A stretch of 64,000 bases of DNA, from positions 2,132,001 through 2,196,000 of the forward strand of contig JAWQEG010000279.1 of NCBI GenBank assembly GCA_033782935.1. Reading direction: 5' to 3'. The translations under genes and the position numbers were made by a program. Numbering within the stretch: the stretch's first letter is position 1; every line of letters starts with the position of its first letter. Below are positions 36,030-47,790 of the stretch, piece by piece. The notes below the pieces were generated by a model, which had not been told where the DNA came from, made no database searches, and saw only the letters and a list, made by a program, of their open reading frames with translations. This DNA is from Petrolisthes cinctipes (taxonomy: Eukaryota; Arthropoda; Malacostraca; Decapoda; Porcellanidae).

Positions 36030-36037
36030 GCATGTAC
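36030..36037 (+). repeat. Target-site duplication, right copy (8 bp)
   Basis: GCATGTAC, identical to 32696-32703. The satellite monomer then continues AGATCGCTTCTGGGACC as in uninterrupted copies. Confidence 0.95.
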
Positions 36038-36121
36038 AGATCGCTTCTGGGACCCCTAAATATCGAATTATCGGGTGTTTTGGGACTGAATTTGAGATAT
36101 CGACTTTTTGGCACCTAAAAG

Positions 36122-36297
36122 ATCGATTTTTAGCATGTTTTTAGCCTATATTTTGAAAATATTCTAGCACTGAGTAGGCATGTACAGATTGCTTCTGGTA
36201 CCCCAAAATATTGAATTTTCGGGTGTTTTGAGCCTGAATTTGAGATATAAACGGGTACAGAAGATACATGCACATATTGACTTTGGGCACCAAAAAT
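36122..36297 (+). repeat. Example of satellite monomer class A (176 bp)
   Basis: Reference copy of class A, counted from ATCGATTTTT to the next ATCGATTTT. Diagnostic features are TTTTTAGCATG at the start, GAAAATATTCTAGCACTG, CAGATTGC (against CAGATCGC in B), AAAATATTGAATTTT and GATACATGCACATATTGAC. Compared with B it is one base shorter and carries a T where B has a C at several CpG positions, which would fit methylation-driven decay. That interpretation is an inference. Confidence 0.9.
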
Positions 36298-36474
36298 ATC
36301 GATTTTCAGCATGTTTTGGGCCTGAATTTTGAAAATACTCTAACAAGGAGTAGGCATGTACAGATCGCTTCTGGGACCCCAAAATATCGAATTTTCGGGT
36401 GTTTAGGGCCAGAATTTGAGATATAAACGGGTACAGAAGATGCATGCACATATCGACTTTTGGGCACCTAAAAG
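36298..36474 (+). repeat. Example of satellite monomer class B (177 bp)
   Basis: Reference copy of class B. It splits into two alignable halves, 36298-36385 (88 bp) and 36386-36474 (89 bp). Both start ATCGA-TTTT, pass through a TGTTT...GGCC.GAATTT block and end with a GCATG.ACA.ATCG.CTT.TGGG.ACC block. Its second half contains the 29-bp segment (36425-36453) that is absent from class C. The length is 3 x 59, so open frames persist through consecutive B copies. Confidence 0.9.
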
Positions 36475-36622
36475 ATCGATTTTCAGTATGTTTTTGGCCT
36501 GTATTTTGAAAATACTCTAACACGGAGTAGGCATGTACAGATACCTTCTGGGACCTCTAAATATCGAATTTTCGGGTGTTTTTGGACTGAATTTGAGATA
36601 TCGATTTTTTGGCACCTAAAAT
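36475..36622 (+). repeat. Example of satellite monomer class C (148 bp, internally deleted)
   Basis: Reference copy of class C. It follows class B closely up to GAATTTGAGATAT and then jumps straight to CGATTTTTTGGCACC. The missing 29 bp correspond to 36425-36453 of the preceding B monomer. ATAT lies at both ends of the missing segment, so a deletion between short direct repeats explains it. Every C monomer inspected in the window shares this deletion, so it predates the trimer. Confidence 0.9.
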
Positions 36623-37128
36623 GTCGATTTTTAGCATGTTTTTAGCCTATATTTTGAAAATATTCTAGCACTGTGTAGGCATGTACAGATTGCTTCTGGG
36701 ACCCCAAAATATTGAATTTTCGGGTGTTTTGAGCCTGAATTTGAGATATAAACGGGTACAGAAGATACATGCACATATTGACTTTGGGCATCTAAAATAT
36801 CGATTTTCAGCATGTTTTGGGCCTGTATTTTGAAAATACTCTAACACTGAGTAGGCATGTACAGATTGCTTCTGGGACCCCAAAATATTGAATTTTCGGG
36901 TGTTTTGAGCCTGAATTTGAGATATAAACGGGTACTGAAGATGCATGCACATATCGACTTTTGTGCACCTAAAAGATCGATTTTCAGTATGTTTTGAGCA
37001 TGTATTTTGAAAATACTCTAACACGGAGTAGACATGTACAGATCGCTTCTGGGACCCCTAAATATCGAATTTTCGGGTGTTTTAGGACTGAATTTGAGAT
37101 ATCGACTTTTTGGCACCTAAAATTTTAG

Positions 37129-40100
37129 ATCGATTTTTAGCATGTTTTTAGCCTATATTTTGAAAATATTCTAGCACTGTACAGATTGCTTCTGGGACCC
37201 CAAAATATTGAATTTTCGGGTGTTTTGAGCCTGAATTTGAGATATAAACGGGTACAGAAGATACATGCACATATTGACTTTGGGCACCAAAAATATCGAT
37301 TTTCAGCATGTTTTGGGCCTGAATTTTGAAAATACTCTAACAAGGAGTAGGCATGTACAGATCGCTTCTGGGACCCCAAAATATCGAATTTTCGGGTGTT
37401 TAGGGCCAGAATTTGAGATATAAACGGGTACAGAAGATGCATGCACATATCGACTTTTGGGCACCTAAAAGATCGATTTTCAGTATGTTTTTGGCCTGTA
37501 TTTTGAAAATACTCTAACACGGAGTAGGCATGTACAGATACCTTCTGGGACCTCTAAATATCGAATTTTCGGGTGTTTTTGGACTGAATTTGAGATATCG
37601 ATTTTTTGGCACCTAAAATGTCGATTTTTAGCATGTTTTTAGCCTATATTTTGAAAATATTCTAGCACTGTGTAGGCATGTACAGATTGCTTCTGGGACC
37701 CCAAAATATTGAATTTTCGGGTGTTTTGAGCCTGAATTTGAGATATAAACGGGTACAGAAGATACATGCACATATTGACTTTGGGCATCTAAAATATCGA
37801 TTTTCAGCATGTTTTGGGCCTGTATTTTGAAAATACTCTAACACTGAGTAGGCATGTACAGATTGCTTCTGGGACCCCAAAATATTGAATTTTCGGGTGT
37901 TTTGAGCCTGAATTTGAGATATAAACGGGTACTGAAGATGCATGCACATATCGACTTTTGTGCACCTAAAAGATCGATTTTCAGTATGTTTTGAGCATGT
38001 ATTTTGAAAATACTCTAACACGGAGTAGACATGTACAGATCGCTTCTGGGACCCCTAAATATCGAATTTTCGGGTGTTTTGGGACTGAATTTGAGATATC
38101 GACTTTTTGGCACCTAAAATTTTAGATCGATTTTTAGCATGTTTTTAGCCTATATTTTGAAAATATTCTAGCACTGTACAGATTGCTTCTGGGACCCCAA
38201 AATATTGAATTTTCGGGTGTTTTGAGCCTGAATTTGAGATATAAACGGGTACAGAAGATACATGCACATATTGACTTTGGGCACCAAAAATATCGATTTT
38301 CAGCATGTTTTGGGCCTGAATTTTGAAAATACTCTAACACGGAGTAGGCATGTACAGATCGCTTCTGGGACCCCAAAATATCGAATTTTCGGGTGTTTAG
38401 GGCCAGAATTTGAGATATAAACGGGTACAGAAGATGCATGCACATATCGACTTTTGGGCACCTAAAAGATCGATTTTCAGTATGTTTTTGGCCTGTATTT
38501 TGAAAATACTCTAACACGGAGTAGGCATGTACAGATACCTTCTGGGACCTCTAAATATCGAATTTTCGGGTGTTTTGGGACTGAATTTGAGATATCTATT
38601 TTTTGGCACCTAAAATGTCGATTTTTAGCATGTTTTTAGCCTATATTTTGAAAATATTCTAGCACTGTGTAGGCATGTACAGATTGCTTCTGGGACCCCA
38701 AAATATTGAATTTTCGGGTGTTTTGAGCCTGAATTTGAGATATAAACGGGTACAGAAGATACATGCACATATTGACTTTGGGCATCTAAAATATCGATTT
38801 TCAGCATGTTTTGGGCCTGTATTTTGAAAATACTCTAACACTGAGTAGGCATGTACAGATTACTTCTGGGACCCCAAAATATTGAATTTTCGGGTGTTTT
38901 GAGCCTGAATTTGAGATATAAACGGGTACTGAAGATGCATGCACATATCGACTTTTGTGCACCTAAAAGATCGATTTTCAGTATGTTTTGAGCATGTATT
39001 TTGAAAATACTCTAACACGGAATAGACATGTACAGATCGCTTCTGGGACCCCTAAATATCGAATTTTCGGGTGTTTTGGGACTGAATTTGAGATATCGAC
39101 TTTTTGGCATCTAAAATTTTAGATCGATTTTTAGCATGTTTTTAGCCTATATTTTGAAAATATTCTAGCACTGTACAGATTGCTTCTGGGACCCCAAAAT
39201 ATTGAATTTTCGGGTGTTTTGAGCCTGAATTTGAGATATAAACGGGTACAGAAGATACATGCACATATTGACTTTGGGCACCAAAAATATCGATTTTCAG
39301 CATGTTTTGGGCCTGAATTTTGAAAATACTCTAACACGGAGTAGGCTCGTACAGATCGCTTCTGGGACCCCAAAATATCGAATTTTCGGGTGTTTAGGGC
39401 CAGAATTTGAGATATAAACGGGTACAGAAGATGCATGCACATATCGACTTTTGGGCACCTAAAAGATCGATTTTCAGTATGTTTTTGGCCTGTATTTTGA
39501 AAATACTCTAACACGGAGTAGGCATGTACAGATACCTTCTGGGACCTCTAAATATCGAATTTTTGGGTGTTTTGGGACTGAATTTGAGATATCGATTTTT
39601 TGGCACCTAAAATGTCGATTTTTAGCATGTTTTTAGTCTATATTTTGAAAATATTCTAGCACTGTGTAGGCATGTACAGATTGCTTCTGGGACCCCAAAA
39701 TATTGAATTTTCGGGTGTTTTGAGCCTGAATTTGAGATATAAACGGGTACAGAAGATACATGCACTTTGGGCATCTAAAATATCGATTTTCAGCATGTTT
39801 TGGGCCTGTATTTTGAAAATACTCTAACACTGAGTAGGCATGTACAGATTGCTTCTGGGACCCCAAAATATTGAATTTTCGGGTGTTTTGAGCCTGAATT
39901 TGAGATATAAACGGGTACTGAAGATGCATGCACATATCGACTTTTGTGCACCTAAAAGATCGATTTTCAGTATGTTTTGAGCATGTATTTTGAAAATACT
40001 CTAACACGGAGTAGACATGTACAGATCGCTTCTGGGACCCCTAAATATCGAATTTTCGGGTGTTTTGGGACTGAATTTGAGATATCGACTTTTTGGCACC

Positions 40101-43100
40101 TAAAATTTTAGATCGATTTTTAGCATGTTTTTAGCCTATATTTTGAAAATATTCTAGCACTGTACAGATTGCTTCTGGGACCCCAAAATATTGAATTTTC
40201 GGGTGTTTTGAGCCTGAATTTGAGATATAAACGGGTACAGAAGATACATGCACATATTGACTTTGGGCACCAAAAATAACGATTTTCAGCATGTTTTGGG
40301 CCTGAATTTTGAAAATACTCTAACAAGGAGTAGGCATGTACAGATCGCTTCTGGGACCCCAAAATATCGAATTTTCGGGTGTTTAGGGCCAGAATTTGAG
40401 ATATAAACGGGTACAGAAGATGCATGCACATATCGACTTTTGGGCACCTAAAAGATCGATTTTCAGTATGTTTTTGGCCTGTATTTTGAAAATACTCTAA
40501 CACGGAGTAGGCATGTACAGATACCTTCTGGGGCCTCTAAATATCGAATTTTCGGGTGTTTTTGGACTGAATTTGAGATATCGATTTTTTGGCACCTAAA
40601 ATGTCGATTTTTAGCATGTTTTTAGCCTATATTTTGAAAATATTCTAGCACTGTGTAGGCATGTACAGATTGCTTCTGGGACCCCAAAATATTGAATTTT
40701 CGGGTGTTTTGAGCCTGAATTTGAGATATAAACGGGTACAGAAGATACATGCACATATTGACTTTGGGCATCTAAAATATCGATTTTCAGCATGTTTTGG
40801 GCCTGTATTTTGAAAATACTCTAACACTGAGTAGGCATGTACAGATTGCTTCTGGGACCCCAAAATATTGAATTTTCGGGTGTTTTGAGCCTGAATTTGA
40901 GATATAAACGGGTACTGAAGATGCATGCACATATCGACTTTTGTGCACCTAAAAGATCGATTTTCAGTATGTTTTGAGCATGTATTTTGAAAATACTCTA
41001 ACACGGAGTAGACATGTACAGATCGCTTCTGGGACCCCTAAATATCGAATTTTCGGGTGTTTTGGGACTGAATTTGAGATATCGACTTTTTGGCACCTAA
41101 AATTTTAGATCGATTTTTAGCATGTTTTTAGCCTATATTTTGAAAATATTCTAGCACTGTACAGATTGCTTCTGGGACCCCAAAATATTGAATTTTCGGG
41201 TGTTTTGAGCCTGAATTTGAGATATAAACGGGTACAGAAGATACATGCACATATTGACTTTGGGCACCAAAAATATCGATTTTCAGCATGTTTTGGGCCT
41301 GAATTTTGAAAATACTCTAACAAGGAGTAGGCATGTACAGATCGCTTCTGGGACCCCAAAATATCGAATTTTCGGGTGTTTAGGGCCAGAATTTGAGATA
41401 TAAACGGGTACAGAAGATGCATGCACATATCGACTTTTGGGCACCTAAAAGATCGATTTTCAGTATGTTTTTGGCCTGTATTTTGAAAATACTCTAACAC
41501 GGAGTAGGCATGTACAGATACCTTCTGGGACCTCTAAATATCGAATTTTCGGGTGTTTTTGGACTGAATTTGAGATATCGATTTTTTGGCACCTAAAATG
41601 TCGATTTTTAGCATGTTTTTAGCCTATATTTTGAAAATATTCTAGCACTGTGTAGGCATGTACAGATTGCTTCTGGGACCCCAAAATATTGAATTTTCGG
41701 GTGTTTTGAGCCTGAATTTGAGATATAAACGGGTACAGAAGATACATGCACATATTGACTTTGGGCATCTAAAATATCGATTTTCAGCATGTTTTGGGCC
41801 TGTATTTTGAAAATACTCTAACACTGAGTAGGCATGTACAGATTGCTTCTGGGACCCCAAAATATTGAATTTTCGGGTGTTTTGAGCCTGAATTTGAGAT
41901 ATAAACGGGTACTGAAGATGCATGCACATATCGACTTTTGTGCACCTAAAAGATCGATTTTCAGTATGTTTTGAGCATGTATTTTGAAAATACTCTAACA
42001 CGGAGTAGACATGTACAGATCGCTTCTGGGACCCCTAAATATCGAATTTTCGGGTGTTTTGGGACTGAATTTGAGATATCGACTTTTTGGCACCTAAAAT
42101 TTTAGATCGATTTTTAGCATGTTTTTAGCCTATATTTTGAAAATATTCTAGCACTGTACAGATTGCTTCTGGGACCCCAAAATATTGAATTTTCGGGTGT
42201 TTTGAGCCTGAATTTGAGATATAAACGGGTACAGAAGATACATGCACATATTGACTTTGGGCACCAAAAATATCGATTTTCAGCATGTTTTGGGCCTGAA
42301 TTTTGAAAATACTCTAACAAGGAGTAGGCATGTACAGATCGCTTCTGGGACCCCAAAATATCGAATTTTCGGGTGTTTAGGGCCAGAATTTGAGATATAA
42401 ACGGGTACAGAAGATGCATGCACATATCGACTTTTGGGCACCTAAAAGATCGATTTTCAGTATGTTTTTGGCCTGTATTTTGAAAATACTCTAACACGGA
42501 GTAGGCATGTACAGATACCTTCTGGGACCTCTAAATATCGAATTTTCGGGTGTTTTTGGACTGAATTTGATATATCTATTTTTTGGCACCTAAAATGTCG
42601 ATTTTTAGCATGTTTTTAGCCTATATTTTGAAAATATTCTAGCACTGTGTAGGCATGTACAGATTGCTTCTGGGACCCCAAAATATTGAATTTTCGGGTG
42701 TTTTGAGCCTGAATTTGAGATATAAACGGGTACAGAAGATACATGCACATATTGACTTTGGGCATCTAAAATATCGATTTTCAGCATGTTTTGGGCCTGT
42801 ATTTTGAAAATACTCTAACTCTGAGTAGGCATGTACAGATTGCTTCTGGGACCCCAAAATATTGAATTTTCGGGTGTTTTGAGCCTGAATTTGAGATATA
42901 AACGGGTACTGAAGATGCATGCACATATCGACTTTTGTGCACCTAAAAGATCGATTTTCAGTATGTTTTGAGCATGTATTTTGAAAATACTCTAACACGG
43001 AGTAGACATGTACAGATCGCTTCTGGGACCCCTAAATATCGAATTTTCGGGTGTTTTGGGACTGAATTTGAGATATCGACTTTTTGGCACCTAAAATTTT

Positions 43101-46093
43101 AGATCGATTTTTAGTATGTTTTTAGCCTATATTTTGAAAATATTCTAGCACTGTACAGATTGCTTCTGGGACCCCAAAATATTGAATTTTCGGGTGTTTT
43201 GAGCCTGAATTTGAGATATAAACGGGTACAGAAGATACATGCACATATTGACTTTGGGCACCAAAAATATCGATTTTCAGCATGTTTTGGGCCTGAATTT
43301 TGAAAATACTCTAACAAGGAGTAGGCATGTACAGATCGCTTCTGGGACCCCAAAATATCGAATTTTCGGGTGTTTAGGGCCAGAATTTGAGATATAAACG
43401 GGTACAGAAGATGCATGCACATATCGACTTTTGGGCACCTAAAAGATCGATTTTCAGTATGTTTTTGGCCTGTATTTTGAAAATACTCTAACACGGAGTA
43501 GGCATGTACAGATACCTTCTGGGGCCTCTAAATATCGAATTTTCGGGTGTTTTTGGACTGAATTTGAGATATCGATTTTTTGGCACCTAAAATGTCGATT
43601 TTTAGCATGTTTTTAGCCTATATTTTGAAAATATTCTAGCACTGTGTAGGCATGTACAGATTGCTTCTGGGACCCCAAAATATTGAATTTTCGGGTGTTT
43701 TGAGCCTGAATTTGAGATATAAACGGGTACAGAAGATACATGCACATATTGACTTTGGGCATCTAAAATATCGATTTTCAGCATGTTTTGGGCCTGTATT
43801 TTGAAAATACTCTAACACTGAGTAGGCATGTACAGATTGCTTCTGGGACCCCAAAATATTGAATTTTCGGGTGTTTTGAGCCTGAATTTGAGATATAAAC
43901 GGGTACTGAAGATGCATGCACATATCGACTTTTGTGCACCTAAAAGATCGATTTTCAGTATGTTTTGAGCATGTATTTTGAAAATACTCTAACACGGAGT
44001 AGACATGTACAGATCGCTTCTGGGACCCCTAAATATCGAATTTTCGGGTGTTTTGGGACTGAATTTGAGATATCGACTTTTTGGCACCTAAAATTTTAGA
44101 TCGATTTTTAACATGTTTTTAGCCTATATTTTGAAAATATTCTAGCACTGTACAGATTGCTTCTGGGACCCCAAAATATTGAATTTTCGGGTGTTTTGAG
44201 CCTGAATTTGAGATATAAACGGGTACAGAAGATACATGCACATATTGACTTTGGGCACCAAAAATATCGATTTTCAGCATGTTTTGGGCCTGAATTTTGA
44301 AAATACTCTAACAAGGAGTAGGCATGTACAGATCGCTTCTGGGACCCCAAAATATCGAATTTTCGGGTGTTTAGGGCCAGAATTTGAGATATAAACGGGT
44401 ACAGAAGATGCATGCACATATCGACTTTTGGGCACCTAAAAGATCGATTTTCAGTATGTTTTTGGCCTGTATTTTGAAAATACTCTAACACGGAGTAGGC
44501 ATGTACAGATACCTTCTGGGGCCTCTAAATATCGAATTTTCGGGTGTTTTTGGACTGAATTTGAGATATCGATTTTTTGGCACCTAAAATGTCGATTTTT
44601 AGCATGTTTTTAGCCTATATTTTGAAAATATTCTAGCACTGTGTAGGCATGTACAGATTGCTTCTGGGACCCCAAAATATTGAATTTTCGGGTGTTTTGA
44701 GCCTGAATTTGAGATATAAACGGGTACAGAAGATACATGCACATATTGACTTTGGGCATCTAAAATATCGATTTTCAGCATGTTTTGGGCCTGTATTTTG
44801 AAAATACTCTAACACTGAGTAGGCATGTACAGATTGCTTCTGGGACCCCAAAATATTGAATTTTCGGGTGTTTTGAGCCTGAATTTGAGATATAAACGGG
44901 TACTGAAGATGCATGCACATATCGACTTTTGTGCACCTAAAAGATCGATTTTCAGTATGTTTTGAGCATGTATTTTGAAAATACTCTAACACGGAGTAGA
45001 CATGTACAGATCGCTTCTGGGACCCCTAAATATCGAATTTTCGGGTGTTTTGGGACTGAATTTGAGATATCGACTTTTTGGCACCTAAAATTTTAGATCG
45101 ATTTTTAACATGTTTTTAGCCTATATTTTGAAAATATTCTAGCACTGTACAGATTGCTTCTGGGACCCCAAAATATTGAATTTTCGGGTGTTTTGAGCCT
45201 GAATTTGAGATATAAACGGGTACAGAAGATACATGCACATATTGACTTTGGGCACCAAAAATATCGATTTTCAGCATGTTTTGGGCCTGAATTTTGAAAA
45301 TACTCTAACAAGGAGTAGGCATGTACAGATCGCTTCTGGGACCCCAAAATATCGAATTTTCGGGTGTTTAGGGCCAGAATTTGAGATATAAACGGGTACA
45401 GAAGATGCATGCACATATCGACTTTTGGGCACCTAAAAGATCGATTTTCAGTATGTTTTTGGCCTGTATTTTGAAAATACTCTAACACGGAGTAGGCATG
45501 TACAGATACCTTCTGGGACCTCTAAATATCGAATTTTCGGGTGTTTTGGGACTGAATTTGAGATATCTATTTTTTGGCACCTAAAATGTCGATTTTTAGC
45601 ATGTTTTTAGCCTATATTTTGAAAATATTCTAGCACTGTGTAGGCATGTACAGATTGCTTCTGGGACCCCAAAATATTGAATTTTCGGGTGTTTTGAGCC
45701 TGAATTTGAGATATAAACGGGTACAGAAGATACATGCACATATTGACTTTGGGCATCTAAAATATCGATTTTCAGCATGTTTTGGGCCTGTATTTTGAAA
45801 ATACTCTAACACTGAGTAGGCATGTACAGATTTCTTCTGGGACCCCAAAATATTGAATTTTCGGGTGTTTTGAGCCTGAATTTGAGATATAAACGGGTAC
45901 TGAAGATGCATGCACATATCGACTTTTGTGCACCTAAAAGATCGATTTTCAGTATGTTTTGAGCATGTATTTTGAAAATACTCTAACACGGAGTAGACAT
46001 GTACAGATCGCTTCTGGGACCCCTAAATATCGAATTTTCGGGTGTTTTGGGACTGAATTTGAGATATCGACTTTTTGGCACCTAAAATTTTAG
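37129..46093 (+). repeat. 997-bp hexameric higher-order repeat, nine copies
   Basis: Copies start at 37129, 38126, 39123, 40112, 41109, 42106, 43103, 44100 and 45097. Every step is 997 bp except 39123-40112, which is 989. Within the copy at 37129 the monomers measure A1 166, B1 177, C1 148, A2 176, B2 177 and C2 153 bp. A1 lacks 10 bp (CTAGCACTGTACAG for CTAGCACTGTGTAGGCATGTACAG), and C2 has 5 extra bases (CTAAAATTTTAGATCG). Copies differ by only scattered substitutions, far fewer than neighbouring regions, so the block was homogenised recently. Confidence 0.93.
39763..39772 (+). repeat. 8-bp deletion marking one 997-bp copy
   Basis: In the copy starting at 39123 the A2 monomer reads ACATGCACTTTGGGCATC where the others read ACATGCACATATTGACTTTGGGCATC. 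Eight bases are missing. This is the only length variant found among the nine copies and makes this copy 989 bp. Confidence 0.85.
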
Positions 46094-47790
46094 ATCGATT
46101 TTTAGCATGTTTTTAGCCTATATTTTGAAAATATTCTAGCACTGTACAGATTGCTTCTGGGACCCCAAAATATTGAATTTTCGGGTGTTTTGAGCCTGAA
46201 TTTGAGATATAAACGGGTACAGAAGATACATGCACATATTGACTTTGGGCACCAAAAATATCGATTTTCAGCATGTTTTGGGCCTGAATTTTGAAAATAC
46301 TCTAACACGGAGTAGGCTTGTACAGATCGCTTCTGGGACCCCAAAATATCGAATTTTCGGGTGTTTAGGGCCAGAATTTGAGATATAAACGGGTACAGAA
46401 GATGCATGCACATATCGACTTTTGGGCACCTAAAAGATCGATTTTCAGTATGTTTTTGGCCTGTATTTTGAAAATACTCTAACACGGAGTAGGCATGTAC
46501 AGATACCTTCTGGGACCTCTAAATATCGAATTTTCAGGTGTTTTGGGACTGAATTTGAGATATCGATTTTTTGGCACCTAAAATGTCGATTTTTAGCATG
46601 TTTTTACCCTATTTTTTGAAAATATTCTAGCACTGTGTAGGCATGTACAGATTGCTTCTGGGACCCCAAAATATTGAATTTTCGGGTGTTTTGAGCCTGA
46701 ATTTGAGATATAAACGGGTACAGAAGATACATGCACATATCGACTTTTGGGCACCTAAATGATCGATTTTCAGTATGTTTTTGGCCTGTATTTTGAAAAT
46801 ACTCTAACACGGAGTAGGCATGTACAGATGCCTTCTGGGACCTCTAAATATCGAATTTTCGGGTGTTTTGGGACTGAATTTGAGATATCGATTTTTTGGC
46901 ACCTAAAATGTCGATTTTCAGCATGTTTTTAGCCTATATTTTGAAAATATTCTAGCACTGTGTAGGCATGTACAGATTGCTTCTGGGACCCCAAAATATC
47001 GAATTTTCGGGTGTTTAGGGCCAGAATTTGAGATATAAACGGGTACAGAAGATGCATGCACATATCGACTTTTGTGCACCTAAAAGATCGATTTTCAGTA
47101 TGTTTTGAGCATGTATTTTGAAAATACTCTAATACGGAGTAGGCACGTACAGATCGCTTCTGGGACCCCTAAATATCGAATTTTCGGGTGTTTTGGGACT
47201 GAATTTGAGATATCGACTTTTTGGCACCTAAAAGATCGATTTTTAGCATGTTTTTAGCCTATATTTTGAAAATATTCTAGCATTGTGTAGGCATGTACAG
47301 ATTGCTTCTGGGACCCCAAAATATTGAATTTTCGGGTGTTTTGAGCCTGAATTTGAGATATAAACGGGTACAGAAGATACATGCACATATTGACTTTGGG
47401 CATCTAAAATATCGATTTTCAGCATGTTTTGGGCCTGTATTTTGAAAATACTCTAACACTGAGTAGGCATGTACAGATTGCTTCTGGGACCCCAAAATAT
47501 TGAATTTTCGGGTGTTTTGAGCCTGAATTTGAGATATAAACGGGTACTGAAGATGCATGCACATATCGACTTTTGTGCACCTAAAAGATCGATTTTCAGT
47601 ATTTTTTGAGCATGTATTTTGAAAATACTCTAACACGGAGTAGGCATGTACAGATCGCTTCTGGGACCCCTAAATATCGATTTTTCGGGTGTTTTGGGAC
47701 TGAATTTGAGATATCGACTTTTTGGCACCTAAAAGATCGATTTTTAGCATGTTTTTAGCCTATATTTTGAAAATATTCTAGCACTGTACA
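46094..47790 (+). repeat. Transitional satellite after the 997-bp block
   Basis: Begins like another hexamer (A1 with the 10-bp deletion at 46094) but loses the pattern. Around 46.5-46.7 kb it shares GAATTTTCAGGTG and TTTTTACCCTATTTTTTG with 29.4-29.5 kb. Between about 46.7 and 47.1 kb A and B segments are joined in unusual order, for example AAAATGTCGATTTTCAGC near 46913. Only satellite was seen. Confidence 0.75.

Larger units (their letters stand above)
36122..37128 (+). repeat. Edge copy of the hexameric repeat (1007 bp)
   Basis: Same six-monomer order as the 997-bp block, but its first A monomer still has the 10 bp that follow CTAGCACTG in ordinary A monomers, hence 1007 bp. It ends with the 5-bp-longer C monomer and its palindromic joint. 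Its first monomers resemble about 26.98-27.5 kb (offset 9146; both have GCTTCTGGTACCCC), so it looks like the transition from diverged trimers to the homogeneous block. Confidence 0.8.

Noticed and set aside
36410..36440. CENP-B box in the monomer (TTCG....A..CGGG)
   Set aside because: The CGGG of GATATAAACGGGT has an A at the right distance, but the TTCG half is absent (TGAG), and the TTCGGG elsewhere lacks the second half.
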